Source: Zhengitettix transpicula (lineage: Eukaryota; Arthropoda; Insecta; Orthoptera; Tetrigidae). Taken from it: a stretch of 64,000 nt of DNA. How positions within the stretch are numbered: position 1 is the stretch's first letter; the number at the start of each line of letters is the position of its first letter. Position numbers and translations under genes: made by a program. Below, one piece after another: positions 33,601-46,079 of the stretch. The notes below the pieces were generated by a model that had not been told where the DNA came from, did no database searches, and saw nothing but the letters and a program-made list of their open reading frames with translations. The stretch lies in assembly GCA_037074705.1 (NCBI GenBank), contig CM073594.1, positions 60,136,509 through 60,200,508 of the forward strand, read 5' to 3'.

Positions 33601-34307
33601 CTTAGTCTATCCTCAAATAAAACGTGCCACTTACATTACTTATTTCGTTATTATTCCGTTCTTTCACATGCAAATTTTCGTTAGATCAGTCTGGACGGCG
33701 TGAAGAAAACACACAGAGAATACTTGATTTGGGTCCCATCTCAACCTGTATACAAAATAAAGTCTGCACAAACACAGGAGCGGTTGATTTCAGATTTTCA
33801 CCAATACTTAACAGCAAACTAAAATAAATTTGCAAAATTTATGTTATTTGCTGGATTAACCGAATTACCATTCTACCATGTAAATTATGTACATATTTAA
33901 AATTTGTATATACTATACTTATATTTAACCAACAAATAATCTTAAAATAAAAGTTTAGTCAAATAAATTATAAAAAAAAAATTAACAGAAGCAGAGCAAG
34001 AGGATGGTTGTTATGCTCAGGGTTAAGGTCTGTTTGAACATAATATATTTTGACTTGGACTGCCCGTAATTGCACGCTAAAAACAGCACCTAGCACAAAT
34101 AGAGTAAACAAAAGTAGAGTAAGACGTGTGTGTCGTAAATAAAGCTGATTCTCGGTTGATATATTGTGTTTTCCTACATTGGATTATAAAAACATACACT
34201 GTTATATATTTTCAATATAATTTCTCCTTTCAAGGTCACTGTTTTTCCGGGTATCCATATATATATGTATATATGTTATAATAATCAACAAGTAATTTAA
34301 AGAATTT
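33601..34307. other. spacer, possibly remnant LTR-element interior
   Basis: On the minus strand this follows the LTR and primer-binding site at 34308-35300, where leader and gag would be expected. No gag or pol motif is visible and no second LTR was found, so the interior is deleted or unrelated. An ATATATATATGTATATAT run lies near 34256-34276. Confidence 0.4.
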
Positions 34308-34325
34308 GCCCCACGTTGGGCGCCA
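34308..34325 (-). promoter_or_regulatory. tRNA-Lys-type primer-binding site
   Basis: On the minus strand this reads TGGCGCCCAACGTGGGGC, an 18-base match to the classical primer-binding site complementary to the 3' end of a lysine tRNA. It starts 4 bases beyond the ACA end of the LTR at 34330-35300, the expected place. It fixes the orientation of family D. Confidence 0.8.
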
Positions 34326-34329
34326 TTTA

Positions 34330-35300
34330 TGTAATAATCAAAATGAAAAGGTTAATTAAATGAAAAAAATAATCAAATTTTTAACAAACAAATAATTTAT
34401 TATCAATTTTTTCGAATTCCAAAAATTACAATACACTTTCAATCAAAATTTCTCTTATCTCAGGGCCTTCACTGGGTTTGATAATTAACAGAAATGATTT
34501 AATGATCTGATTAACAATTCAGTTAAAAAAAACAATAAGTTGATAACTGAAAGAAAGATAAATGAAAAGTGAACGAAATGAAAGATGAACGAAATCTGAC
34601 ATTTCCCTTTTAGTCATCGTTGATAAATATTTTATCGTTTTGGTTACTCTTATATTATCCAACTGGTGCCAGCATTCTTTTGTAGCTTCTTAAGTACACT
34701 ATAATGGAAATTTTATTACACTGATTCTAAATTTCCGCACAGATTCTACACATATGAAGTCGAAATTCAATTTCTCAGCTCCCAGCAAAATCGAATGATC
34801 CTCTCCTAATTGGTCAGCTATCGGATGTCGTTTTCCCTCAACGCGAAATTGTTCAAGTTCTTTATAATGAAGCAACCCCTGCTTCACCGTTGGCTAGTTG
34901 TTAGAATTTCTCTCTGTCCAACTAACTGCTTGCTTACAGGAACTCACGATTTGCAAATTTCAGACTTTTACTGATTTATTTATCAATTTGGATTAAACTG
35001 CTTAATATCTCGGTGAAGATTTGTTCTTAATGTCTCTCCTCTCGTGGCTGACCGTAGACTCACACTAACTTTTACAATATCTCTCCTCTTGTGGCTGATC
35101 GTAGACGTCTTTCGCTCCTCGCTGTAGACTGAAAACTAACTATACTTTAGCGCGCGTAATCGCCATTCCGACTCCTCAACAAAGAAACAGAACTCGCCGC
35201 TCATTGTTGCTTTCCTCGCTCATGCCGCTTACAATTCATTTAATCGGTAACAATTAAAATTATTTAAAAACAATTAATGGCTTAATGAATTTGCATTACA
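34330..35300 (-). mobile_element. LTR, family D copy 1 (5' LTR of a truncated element)
   Basis: On the minus strand it starts TGTAATGCAAATTC (ending at 35300) and ends ATTATTACA (at 34330), giving TGTAAT/ATTACA inverted ends. It aligns with the solo LTR at 10990-11975. A primer-binding site directly follows its 3' end, so this is a 5' LTR whose element continued towards lower coordinates and is now lost or unrecognisable. A near-duplicated TCTCTCCTCTxGTGGCTGAxCGTAGAC block lies at about 35032-35053 and 35082-35106. Confidence 0.8.
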
Positions 35301-37270
35301 ATATATATATATATACTTATTACTGGCCATTATTAATTTTTCTTAATTTTGACCGTCTCATTCACGTCTTTAAATCTAGCTACTTCCTGTTCCTTCATTC
35401 TGATTAATAAACTCGAAAAAAAAGACCCTGGAGAAAATTAAAAATGTTTTATTCATTCTGTGAAATAAACGACTTGTTTTTTTTTAAAAAAAAGAGGATA
35501 TCATTCCCTTTGACAACAGCTTAGGTAAATGTTGCAACAAGTGTTGTACTTCACTATTTGTTGTGGTTAATCCTGAAAGAATTTTACAGAACAGTTAAGC
35601 CGCTTAAATTATATATACATTAAATCTTCTGAATGATGATAATTTCATTGTTGTAGATAATTATTGTGTTCACGGACGCGATGTTTTTAAAATACATCAA
35701 ACATAAATACACACACACCTAAATCGTCACAGATAAAATATACATGCACAATAAATGTTTTTGCATAATTCAAGACAGATCCGATTTAATTTTATTCGCC
35801 TGAATAAACACGGTGTCAGTGGAATATATTTATTTGCCCACAATTACTAACTTATTCATTATAAAACGATTTCTATATACTGTAAATGTTCGACAGTAAA
35901 ATCAATGAATACTGGTTATGCATAAAGTTTCTATAATCAACGTACCGAAATGTTCCGAAGAGGAACTGAATATATACAACTAGCAAATCGTTATTAGTTG
36001 CGTAAAATGTACACTGAGTATTTAATGGAATTATAATCGTTAATAAAACATAACTTATATACATCACATAACTTATGGATTCTTTCAATTTTCTACATTA
36101 TTTTTTGTTTCTGAATTTCAGTGACATACGTTATTAAAGTAGATAATATAAATAATATATATATATATTTATATATTGCTTACAAAAAAAATTGTTAAGA
36201 GTTTAATCAATAGTATCGACCAATAATTTATGAAATGGAACGTTGGCATCCCTGTCAAGCGACATGGGAAAACTCGTCTCGTGTTTTTTCAAACCTTTCA
36301 ATGTCTCGTCTCAAATAACAAAAAAAGGGGACTGAAACAACGAATGGAAATTTTTAAATCTCGATTGTAATAGTAAATTTTAACTTCATTTGACTGCATT
36401 TCCTGACATTAATTGATACAGAACTTCAGAATTATCACATTTTAACATAGGATATTATAGAATATTAATTAGAATCTAGGTTTTAATCCTGAAATATAAC
36501 TTCGTTGTGCGTCTCATGATTCTTTTTTTACAGACGATGATGGTTGAAATTGAACCGAAAGCTTCTGTTTGACTTGGATACTTAAATATGATGCTTACAA
36601 TACAAGTCGGAATAAAGGTTTTTGATAATTCCAATTATTTTTTACTTTCTTTGGTTACAGTATTTTTGTCCCGCGTTTTTATCATAATTAGGTTTAAACT
36701 CGAATTAAGTTAGGGGTTCCCACAGTATCTGTAGATGTTGTCTTGATTCGTTGTCTTAATTTTGCATATTTTTTTCGTAACTATAAGGTGAACATTGATT
36801 GGTTTTCAAAAAATTGTCATGAGTTCTTGTTTGTTTTTTTGGTGTTCGTTACATTTAAATAATTGGATATCTTAAAACCAATTTATTTCCGTAATTAATA
36901 TTGTTACAGTTATAAATTAAAATAAGTTCTAAAATTTTATAAAAGATTAAAAACTTGAGCTTTTTGCCTCCCTGCGACATATTAATCAATAAAATTCTAC
37001 AGAATTATATAACCTAAACGGTCGACCCGTATTGACAAGGTCTAAAAATAAGAATTTTAACTTACAGATACTGATTACTACTGCTTTGGACTGTAAGAGG
37101 ATATTTTTGATATTTAATACAACAAGAAAGTTTCGGCGGGTCGTTCACAATTGTCGGTAAAATCGAAAATACACATCAACCCGTCAAAAATTGTGACATG
37201 ACAAATATATATTTTTGTCACTTGACGGATAAACAGGCCATAAATTATAAATAAATCGATATAAAAATAT
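35301..37270. other. AT-rich stretch, nothing recognised
   Basis: Two kilobases of AT-rich DNA with AT microsatellite runs near 35301-35316 and 36156-36170. No gene or repeat recognised. Confidence 0.5.
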
Positions 37271-37277
37271 TTTCATA

Positions 37278-37297
37278 ACGTTTTGTCCTTCTCAGGT
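37278..37297 (-). ncRNA. hammerhead-like relic
   Basis: Minus-strand CCTGAGAAGGACAAAACGTT keeps the order CTGA(N)GA.. GACAAAACG but has lost stem II and the GAAAC match. Confidence 0.3.
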
Positions 37298-37589
37298 GTA
37301 AAATAGAGTAATTTAGGTCTTGGAATATCATAAAACTACTATACATTGCGAAGTTCTTACCAAACATTAATACTATTAATTTTTTATATATTTTACTGGT
37401 ATATGATGATGGATTAATATATAAACTAATTATTTACACTGTATTGTTTGGCATCACCAATTTATTAATGAAGAAGTAATCGAACCAACAATTTTAAATG
37501 CATCAACATTTAATTATCTGTCAAGTTGTGCCTATTTTAAAAAATTGTATAGTGTCTGTTTCAGCTTCTGAAATATTTACTTCCCCTTT

Positions 37590-37970
37590 TTAAAGCAACC
37601 CTCCACGTAGGTCCATGATATGGACTATGTGGACACGTTGCAAGGACCTTTCGCGATACATTTACTGGGGAGGTGAGAGTATGGGGTCGGGGTGTAAAAA
37701 CCCCCTTTCCTTTCGAAACAGGAAGAGAAAATGTGGAATCTTTCCCTTCAGCTTTTCAAATAACTTTAATTAAAGCGAAATTCCAGTACGCGGGAGGTTC
37801 CGGCATTACAAGTGACCCTGATTCGTCTCTATGTAAATTGAGCTTTACAGGCAGCTGGAATAGCATTACGCTGGCTGGCGCCCCCTTTGAAAGGTGTCAA
37901 ACCTAATGCACAGTCGTACATGTCCCCAGAGAGGGAGGGCCGAGTGAGGGGGGGTGAGCTTGTTTTTAGA
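37590..37970. promoter_or_regulatory. GC-richer unique island 12
   Basis: It contains GGTCCATGATATGGAC (an imperfect palindrome near 37610), CATTACAAGTGACC, GTAAATTGAGC, CTGGCTGGCGCCCCC and GGTGTCAAACC. The frame at 37673-37906 has no recognised domain. Possible regulatory DNA. Confidence 0.3.
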
Positions 37971-38614
37971 AATTTCCTCCCCTTATAGAGCTCCGCGTGT
38001 TCTGAATGATCAACATGTTCTTACGGAAGCTTTATTGCAATGTACGATTGAATGTAGACCGAATAGGGAAACATATTTTTCTATAAACAAATTGACTGGC
38101 CAGAATATTCTTCGCATTCACTTGTCGTTCTCAGAAACTCTATGCAATTCTGATTGAAATTGAGGAAAAAAATGTACAATTTCGAAGTGACATTCTTTCG
38201 AAACGTCTACAAAACAGTCTCTCGATAAAAAAGGACATGACGGAAATATAAAAAATATTAATGAGGCCAAACCCGTTAAATGAAATATTAATTTAATGAA
38301 TAATAGTAATGACCAAAATTAAAATTATTGATATTAAATGTGCACACGTGTTCCTGGAGGATACTGTAAAAAAACTAGATAATTAAAGACTCCATCTTGA
38401 CGATTAAAAAATTTGTGGTACATAACAGAATGACACATTGATCGCCTTGTGCGCAAACTTAGTTCTGTTTGTTACTCATTGAGACTATTGATGCAACAAG
38501 TCTACTTTCATTCACATATGTGTTACGGTGTTGCCAACTGGGGCAATTGTTCTCGTAATGTGGATGTTTTCAAACTGCAAAAAATACCAAAATTAAATTT
38601 CGTGTTAATCTAAA
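37971..38614. other. mixed AT-rich stretch
   Basis: Nothing recognised. A TTTCGAAACGTCTAC word near 38198 matches the GAAACGTC half of hammerhead-like modules without a partner core. Confidence 0.4.
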
Positions 38615-39310
38615 AAACGTTTCCACCCTATATTCAGGGACATCTTCAATTGTATTTAAAAATTAATAAATAGATATAATGGAAACGTCACAATACAGGT
38701 TTAGTTCCAATTAAAAAATAAGTGGTTATTTAACTAAATGTGATGTGAATTTATGAAACCCGTGTAAAAGAAAAATAAATTTGACTTCTTCCATCGACAT
38801 CCAGAGGCCATAATGAGAGAAAAATGCCATTAAAATAATTACAAAACTTACATTATTGTAACTTATTTAATATTCAAGAATTAAACTTTCAATGTTTCAA
38901 TTAATTTAATAAGAAAATTGCTTAATTTGACGGTTCTATTGTTCAATATTTACAACGTTGTCATGTTTTAAAAGATGATGCCTATACAGACCAAGTAATT
39001 ATATAGGGAAAGCTTTGCTCAATTTATGTTTACTGAGAAACCAATATTCCGTACAATTCCCAATTTCAAACACAGTTTTCAGATTATTGTGGCTGTGCAG
39101 GTCATAACCTCCTGAGATTAAATAAGAATTTTTTGAATAGTTTATTATTGCCTTACCTGTTTACCTAAAAGACATAATTAATAATGCATAAATAATTTTA
39201 AGAGTGAATAAATGATAACAATATTTTGTTGTCAAATTACATTTCTAATTAATTGTATAAATTTTTCTTATTCAGATTTCTTACCCGAGGAAGTCATAAT
39301 ATTGTAACTA
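38615..39310. mobile_element. possible outward hammerhead-like pair
   Basis: Minus strand 38616-38648 reads GATGTCCCTGAATATAGGG then TGGAAACG, with TCCC/GGGT-type stem pairing. Plus strand 39280-39305 reads CCCGAGGAAGTC then ATAATATTGTAAC, a relic of the same module type. Orientation is outward as in the other pairs, but arm similarity is weak. Confidence 0.35.
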
Positions 39311-39759
39311 CTTTTATTTTCAGTTGAATAAATAAATTTTTACTCAAAATTGGCCGTTTATCTATTTATTAAATTATAATTGTCAGATTAACTTCAATAT
39401 TTAACATTTTATTTAATGTTCAATATTCTATGTTCAAATACTGTTAGGGATTTATTCAGACGAAAATTAAAATATTATTATAATATATTTTTAAGATTAA
39501 TAAGTGATGCATGAAACGTTTGCATTTTAAAGAATTGTAAAATAGTCTTGGCCGTGTAGAATAGAATTTTTTTTTTAACAAAAAATGTTAATGTTTTCAA
39601 CGTTTCCGTGTATTATTGTTATCATTTGAAGTTAATAGAGGTTTTCGTAGAATTATAGTACAATAATTTTTGAGACATCAACTTCAGAGAACCGTTGGGG
39701 AATTTAATTTTCCGTACGTCCTGGAATTTGTTCGTAATAGAACTGAGACTTCAGCAGAA

Positions 39760-40260
39760 TAGTTACGCGACTGATAAGGAGGAAGTCATTTCCATACAGG
39801 GACTTGTGTCGTCATTTGTATTTTAATTGGTCTCAGAGCCACATATATATTTAACGAGTTTTATGCTAGTAGTGTGGGGGGAAACCAGAGATAAAAAGGT
39901 TGGCTTAAAAAGAAATAAGTTAGAAAAATAGCTCCAGGTCAAACATTCCACGTTTACGGGTCACGCGTACGGGAAAAACTTTTTTCCCTTGATTAAGATG
40001 TGGTGCTTGACCTGCCTTACGTAATGATGGAATATTCGCATGGTGCGAAATGTTCTTTGGAGCGATTAACTACATTAACATTTGGCGTGAGATAAACGTG
40101 GTACGCGGTTGATTAAACCACGCTAAATATTAACGCACGATTTCTGCATAACTCGCTTTCCCGCAAAATGCCAATAAAATTCCAGCGACGTTTTCCTCTT
40201 CTGCGTGCATGTGTGTGTGTTTGTGTACAGGCGGAGGGTTATAGCGGGGAAAATTTTCCG
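39760..40260. promoter_or_regulatory. GC-richer unique island 13
   Basis: It includes GGTACGCGGTTGATTAAACC, GCATAACTCGC, a GT run (40208-40224) and CpGs. The surrounding 39311-39759 is plain AT-rich DNA. Function is inferred only from composition. Confidence 0.27.
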
Positions 40261-40664
40261 AACAATAGAACAGAAAATGAATCGTATTGTAATACATTAA
40301 ATTTTTTAGTTGTATTAGAATTCAAGTATTAGAATTCTAGCTGTTGAAAAGTAATTTTTTTATTGATAACAACGCTTAATAAATTACAAAGAAAACATTA
40401 GTATTAAAATTAAACCTTAAATAAATTTTACATCTCCTAGTTCCATTAATAAACATATTAAATTAGATTTACCTCAATTATATATAAAAATATTATTCAC
40501 CCACGACAAAATAATAATAATAAATGAATTACCTGAATTGTTTTAGTATTTATAGGAAAACATTTTAAATTAATCAACCTGTTTACTAATTATGGTTTTA
40601 GAACAATATTTAAAATACTAATGAATTAAATTCTAAATATGTATTAAAAGTTAAAGAAACTCAA

Positions 40665-41230
40665 TGTAATATACAAAATTAAATGTTTTGATTGTTATAT
40701 AGGTCAGACAAAACGATAACTTCAAGCTGGGATTAAATCTGAAAAACTATTAGAAAAAATATAGTTCTGACCAAATAATATATGCTTAAATAAACCTAAC
40801 ATTTCTTGGATCAATAGAAAGGAACACACGGTTGATGATCGAAATGCTATAACATAAAATTCAATTAACGTAAAAAAATATACATAAAATGTATATTCCA
40901 TTTTCGAATATGTGTTGCTATCATTTAAAATAATGTATTTCTGTGCTTTTGAATGTTTAATTATTGTAAGATAAAATATTCAGTTACAACAATATTAACT
41001 CTGTGAAGTGTACGTATGGATATTATTTACTCTCATTTCGGCCATAGAAATTGTTAATCGATGAGATATAATTGTTTTCTCTCTTCTGAAAATAGTTTAT
41101 TAAAATTTAAACATTTCAAACATATATAAAAAGTTTCTTTTATATATTAGTTACAATTAAATTTCTCTAATAAGTTTTAGATAACTGCCTGAAGAAAACC
41201 CTAAATAAAAGGGGGAAGTAACGTAACTTT
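40665..41230 (+). pseudogene. PLE GIY-YIG endonuclease fragment and 3' end
   Basis: From about 40660 one frame reads NVIYKIKCFDCYIGQTKR, the zinc-finger-like Cys pair and YIG signature of the PLE GIY-YIG endonuclease. A stop follows, then a decayed tail including KEHTVDDRN. At 41189-41225 a hammerhead-like relic (CTGAAGA, then CCCT..AGGGGG, GAAGTAACG) marks the 3' end. Upstream reverse transcriptase is not recognisable. This copy is older than the one at 20-22 kb. Confidence 0.68.
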
Positions 41231-42529
41231 TATTTTTAAATTATGCAATATTTGTAAATTTTAATGTTACCATATATATTATAACTGTTTCGCCATTTAT
41301 GGACTAATTTAAATAGTTATTGAATGTGAACAGTTTCGTAAAAATTGAAATTAGTAAAGAAGAAGAATCGCTGAATGGAACAATCATTATGTCAACCAAA
41401 CTTGTGACCCGTGCGATACGATTGCTAAACGTCTGCGGTCGTTGGCGTCATAAGTTCTATAATGAGAGTGCCCTGTGGTCGTAAATAATTAGAAGAAATA
41501 AAACTTCTTTCTTAGGTAAAAGATATAATTTTCGAACTTGTGTATAGATGATATTTTGGAAATACGATACTACGGTGTCTTTCCCCATTTTTTAATTCAA
41601 ATTTTGAAAACTCCTGTTCAAAATGTTGGCGCTAAAGCGCTGCAAAAACTTTTATTAGTATTTTGTAACCTAAAGGTAAACTGAGACTCGTTATTTCTGT
41701 TACGTTTATACATATATATGTTTTTTGTGTGTACAAGTTCTGTTTACGCTTTTTCATAACGTCCTAATTGGTAATTATCGAGTTTCTACGAGGTCCTTCC
41801 AGTCTGCCTGCGTTTGAGAGATAATAAAATGGTTCCATGAAACCGTTATTAAAAATGTTCTGAAAAAACGTACTTATGCTCATTAAAAAAAATAAAACCC
41901 CTTCATTAGAGGAACATTCATTTTTTAAAACTTCTCCGTAAATAAAATTTGTTTCCAGTTTAGAAAATTACGGTGACAGAATAAAAAACTACAAAAACTC
42001 ACGAATGTTATTTAGGTCTTTTTGAAACACTTTTACGCTGTCTATATTTTCTTCTTTATTCGAAATAAAATATATTATAGTATGATCAATGCTTATATAA
42101 ATAAAATACGTCATCTTCTGAGCAAAATCATCCATTAATTGCTCACTAGATATGAAATATTCTAATAGTTTTCTTTTTAAAATTGTATTAAGGAAAATTT
42201 TCAACACAATGTCGAGGCAGAAGGCAGGGAAAGTAAATAAGACTAAGGTAGTGATGGAGGAGGATTGAACGAATACAAGAATCATTGTATTTCTCATAAA
42301 ATAAAATTACAGCACGGGGTGTTACTGTTATAAATGAGTTTTTAATTATATAAAAAAATTATTTTTAAAAAAAATACCAAACAATAATTCAAAATTTCTT
42401 AAATTAATATAAACATTTTTTAATTATATTCGTCTGGTTTCTTTCTATAAATAAAAGAAAATCAGCCTATTATGTAATATATTTATTATGAATGAAAATT
42501 AAAACATTATAATAGAAAAAACAAAAATC
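41231..42529. other. AT-rich stretch, one unassigned frame
   Basis: The minus-strand frame at 41989-42297 (102 codons, Ile/Phe/Leu-rich) has no domain I can name. Elsewhere nothing stands out. Confidence 0.4.
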
Positions 42530-42575
42530 AGGATCAACGTTTCATTCCCTATTTTTTGGGAATAATCAAGTATTG
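42530..42575 (-). ncRNA. hammerhead-like motif with perfect 6-bp stem II
   Basis: On the minus strand CTTGATTA (42563-42570) precedes ATTCCC (42558-42563). That pairs with GGGAAT (42544-42549) around an AT-rich loop, and GAAACGTTG follows immediately (42535-42543). The 5' core is CTTGATTA instead of CTGATGA. No stem I partner was found. Confidence 0.5.
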
Positions 42576-43539
42576 GAAAATTTAATTAAATGCTATATTC
42601 ATAATCTAAAAAAAATCAAAGAAAATAAAATATTACAAACATGTTAACTTACAACACAAATATGTAAAAATTTATAGGACATTACTTACAATTAATGACA
42701 TGAAAATTAATGTAACATAAAATTTCTACGGTTCGATTTTGTAAATAGGTTGAGAGTATTGTTAAATTTAAAATAAAATATAAATAAACAAATTATAATT
42801 AAATAAATGTATTATAATTTTTTGTTGACATATTATCATTCAATTGTATTCTTTCCAACACCTGAATACGTTCCATATAATTAGGATTTAACTCTTATCT
42901 AAGGGAGTAAAAATCGCAGTGTTAAGAAATAATAAAAGAACAACATTCCAGTTGAAGTGACATTTTATAAGAAATGTAATGAAGGAATAAATTACGGGGT
43001 TTGATAACTAACTTAACCTGGGAATTCTTGTGGAATATTTTCTGGTGCTTCCTCTGTTTCGTAGATTTCCTTTTGTCACCTCTCTTTTTTCTCCAATTCT
43101 CTAGAATGTGTTACGTTTAAAAAACATCGATAATATTCACAATAATAAAAAGGTTCCTTGAATCCCTTTTCTCTCGCTTTTTATACACTATTTTTCCCAC
43201 ACCTGGAAAAACGTCATCCATTTTAGCCAATTACTCTAGATAGTAAAGTTGTTTTCCGACCAATTTGATCGACAAAACCCTTAACTATGATTTTCCCTTG
43301 CGCCATTATTAAATGAAACCATGTCTGGAGAATGATGGGCACTTTTCGTCTGCTTTCAAATCTATTTGTACTTTTTCATGGGTTAAATTAAACAGGAGGT
43401 ATTCGATCATGTCACAGGCAGAATAATCATTGTAAGCGACTATTTCGAATTACATTTTAATAAATTGTATGAAGTAGTGCGGATATTTTTTCATAACAAC
43501 CGTCGTATATTTTTAATTATGTTACAGATTGTGCAACAT
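42576..43539. other. AT-rich stretch, nothing recognised
   Basis: Low-complexity DNA. Confidence 0.45.
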
Positions 43540-44200
43540 TTACATTGCCTCTAACAGCATGCAGATCAATGGATGCAGATGAGTCACCCCTTGTAAATAA
43601 GTAAGGGAAATATTTCTAATTTGTAACTGTTTTGCGTATAAAGAGTGACATGCAAACATTTGTCCCCGGGTTTGCTATATCAATTTGCAGTCCGTCGTCA
43701 AAGAAGAAGCGCGGATGGGGTGAGAAGGGGTTCGGGGGGTTAGTAATTGAGTTTCACGCAGTAATTAACAGTGACATTCTCCCGTAATGCATGATTCATT
43801 TCTGCCGAAAGAGCGACGTAACTCGACCCGGAATAACTAAAAGAGACGCGGGGTGGGGATTGAAGAGAAACTCCGCGTCCTCTTGCGTAACATTATTAAT
43901 AAAACGCAACACGTGTTTAACTGTGCGAGGAAGGAGGACACCCACCCTCAAGACACTTGAATGCAGGCAGACGGGGCCAACCCCCTGATTATGCAGTACG
44001 GGCACGGAGGCCGGACAAGCGCCAAGTTAAATTAGACTGATAAATCCTGCATAGAGAGGCGCTGGGGTGCTAAAACCTGACCGCGTGAGCAGCCGCGCCA
44101 TCCCAAATTAAATGCGTCCAATTAGGGGATTCCAACCTAGTGGCCTCCGAAATCCCACAGAAGTCCTTCGACGCAAATGAAAAATATATCGGTAATTATA
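43540..44200. promoter_or_regulatory. GC-richer island 14 (strong candidate regulatory DNA)
   Basis: It contains ACATGCAAAC (POU/octamer-like), TATCAATTTGCAG, GTAATTGAG, GCAGTAATTAACAG, CGTAATGCATGATTCATT and CCAATTAGGGG, with dense CpGs in the second half. Homeodomain-type cores cluster tightly. Small frames overlapping on both strands are unconvincing. Confidence 0.35.
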
Positions 44201-44312
44201 TCCATAGAATAAAGTTCCATATCTGCACCAAATTAAATTCGTGCTACGGCTTAATGACGTTCACGTCTGAGAAATAGTACAGAAGTTTAAAAATTTTTAG
44301 CAGTAGAACTAC

Positions 44313-45210
44313 TTACCTTTACAGACAAACAAGTAATATTTCCAATTAGCTTTTGGTGGCGACGAACGCCAGTTGGCATCACTGATTGCTTATGACGTCA
44401 GTCGTAACACCATACACGTTCTCCGATTGGTCTGTTTTGACAAATTTCAAGTGGTTATATTTTCCAAAATAGTGCTTCTGTTTCCTTTCCTTATTCAAAA
44501 GGTTCAGTTGCAGGGAGAAAAATTAAGAAATTGCCGCCAACCCTTAAATAATTAATATTTATATTTTTATGTTTTATTAATATTATGAATAAAAGGAATT
44601 AACAACCTTTTCAGACAATTAAGAATAATTTATTTAACGTTTTCTACTTTCATCAGGTTACAATAAAGTTGTTAGGTTATGAGTGTAAAAATTTGGTTTC
44701 ATACAATATTTCAAAGAACAATAGATGAGTTAGAACAAATATATACTGTTCATTTGTTATTTAAAATATTGTACGAAGAAAAAATTCTTGCCGTATTAAC
44801 ATAACAGCTTTATTGAAACCTGAGGAAAGTAGAAAAACGTACTGAAACGTCTTCAAAGTGTGCAATAGGTATAATTGCATAAATTGTGTGTAGAGGAATT
44901 TTACATTGCTGATAAATAAACCTAATTACCTTTACAGCAAAACTAGAAACAAATATTAGTGCTTCAGTGCTGAATATGAGGTGGAAAAGCGCAGAAATAG
45001 TCATCCCTGATTACTTATGACGTCAGGTGTGACGTTATACTCGGTCTCCTATTGGTCTGCTTTGAGGAAATTTCAAGTGCCTATTTTTCCCAAAATACTG
45101 CTTCTCCAATATATCATTCTCTTACTTAAAATGTTTATTTGTACAAAAATCAAATAAATTTCGGCCAATTGTATAGTTCCTTCAGAAAACCTTTAAATTA
45201 TTATTAATTT
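44313..45210. mobile_element. family B composite: direct repeats around an outward hammerhead pair
   Basis: Direct repeats at about 44313-44560 and 44925-45210 (offset about 625 bases) share TTACCTTTACAG, CTTATGACGTCA, ATTGGTCTG and AAATTTCAAGTG. Between them sit inverted arms, 44600-44680 and 44800-44870, each with a hammerhead-like core facing outward. In the right arm CTGAGGA (44820-44826) precedes AGTA (44828-44831). That pairs with TACT (44840-44843), and GAAACGTC follows (44844-44851). Direct repeats around an inverted core suggest one element inserted in a tandem copy of itself, an arrangement known for Penelope termini. Confidence 0.55.
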
Positions 45211-45654
45211 ATGTTTTGTAGTCTTTAGTGTCTGCCAGGTATAATTGTGTCAACTTTCTGAACAAAATAAGAAATTTAATATTATGCTTGTTTTATTTAT
45301 AACACTATATTGAATGTAGCTTGCAATTTCTTGTATTTAATGGCGAATAAAACCATAAAGACTTTTTAAAAATAATTTTAAATAACCTACTATTTATGTA
45401 ATTAGAAAATATTGTTATTCAAATAAATATTCGCTATAAAAATGCGTCAAAAAAATTTGAAATATTAAAAAATTGAAGTATATTTGTTATTTAAATTTAT
45501 TAATCAATTATTGATTTATTTCTGATTTATTTCAATTTATTATAAGAAAAATCCTAATTTTTCTTTATTAATTGAAAATTCAGTTTTACTGTTAAAACTG
45601 TATGGTTTTCAAGATGATTCAGCTAACCGAAAAAACAATTGAAAAATACTTTTG

Positions 45655-45965
45655 AATAATCATTCGACCCAGGCAAGGCTTGAACATATAAGAGCCACTT
45701 CGTGCTTAAGTTTTTGATGAACAACGTCATTTCCCTTTAATTTTGATCGACAAAATTTTATAACTGCAAAATAAAAACGGAAGAAACTCTTTCAGTTGAG
45801 GCTAAGTACTAAAGACAATCAAAGAGAATTAAAGGATCAGGATGCATTAAAATGTTGACCGGACTGTGAGTTGTACTCAGGTCCTCCACCACTTGGTACA
45901 TGGGGGTTTTATTATCTTACCAGGGAGTTGACCAGGATTCGTATCCCAGTCCGGTCGAGAAATTT
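45655..45965. repeat. inverted repeat with tRNA-like words (possible SINE)
   Basis: GACCGGACTG (45856-45865) and CAGTCCGGTC (about 45949-45958) are exact inverted 10-mers about 100 bases apart. ACCAGGATTCGTATCCCAG inside the right side resembles a Pol III B box. Near 45665, minus-strand GTTCAAGCCTTGCC is also B-box-like. No A box or tail could be placed, so a SINE is only a possibility. Confidence 0.3.
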
Positions 45966-46079
45966 CCATCCTGAACCTTTAATAAAATAATGAAATTTTT
46001 AAAAATGAACACTGACACAATGAGGAATAGAAAAATTGTGGGTTTAGTAAGGAAGCTGTTGCGGCGATAAGGAGACTTC

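Noticed and set aside
41989..42297. 102-codon minus-strand frame
   Set aside because: Its hydrophobic, Ile/Phe-rich composition is what AT-rich DNA gives by chance, and I could not match it to any PLE or host domain.
44345..44365. TGGCGACGAACGCC as a primer-binding site
   Set aside because: It does not match a known tRNA 3' complement well and has no LTR end beside it.
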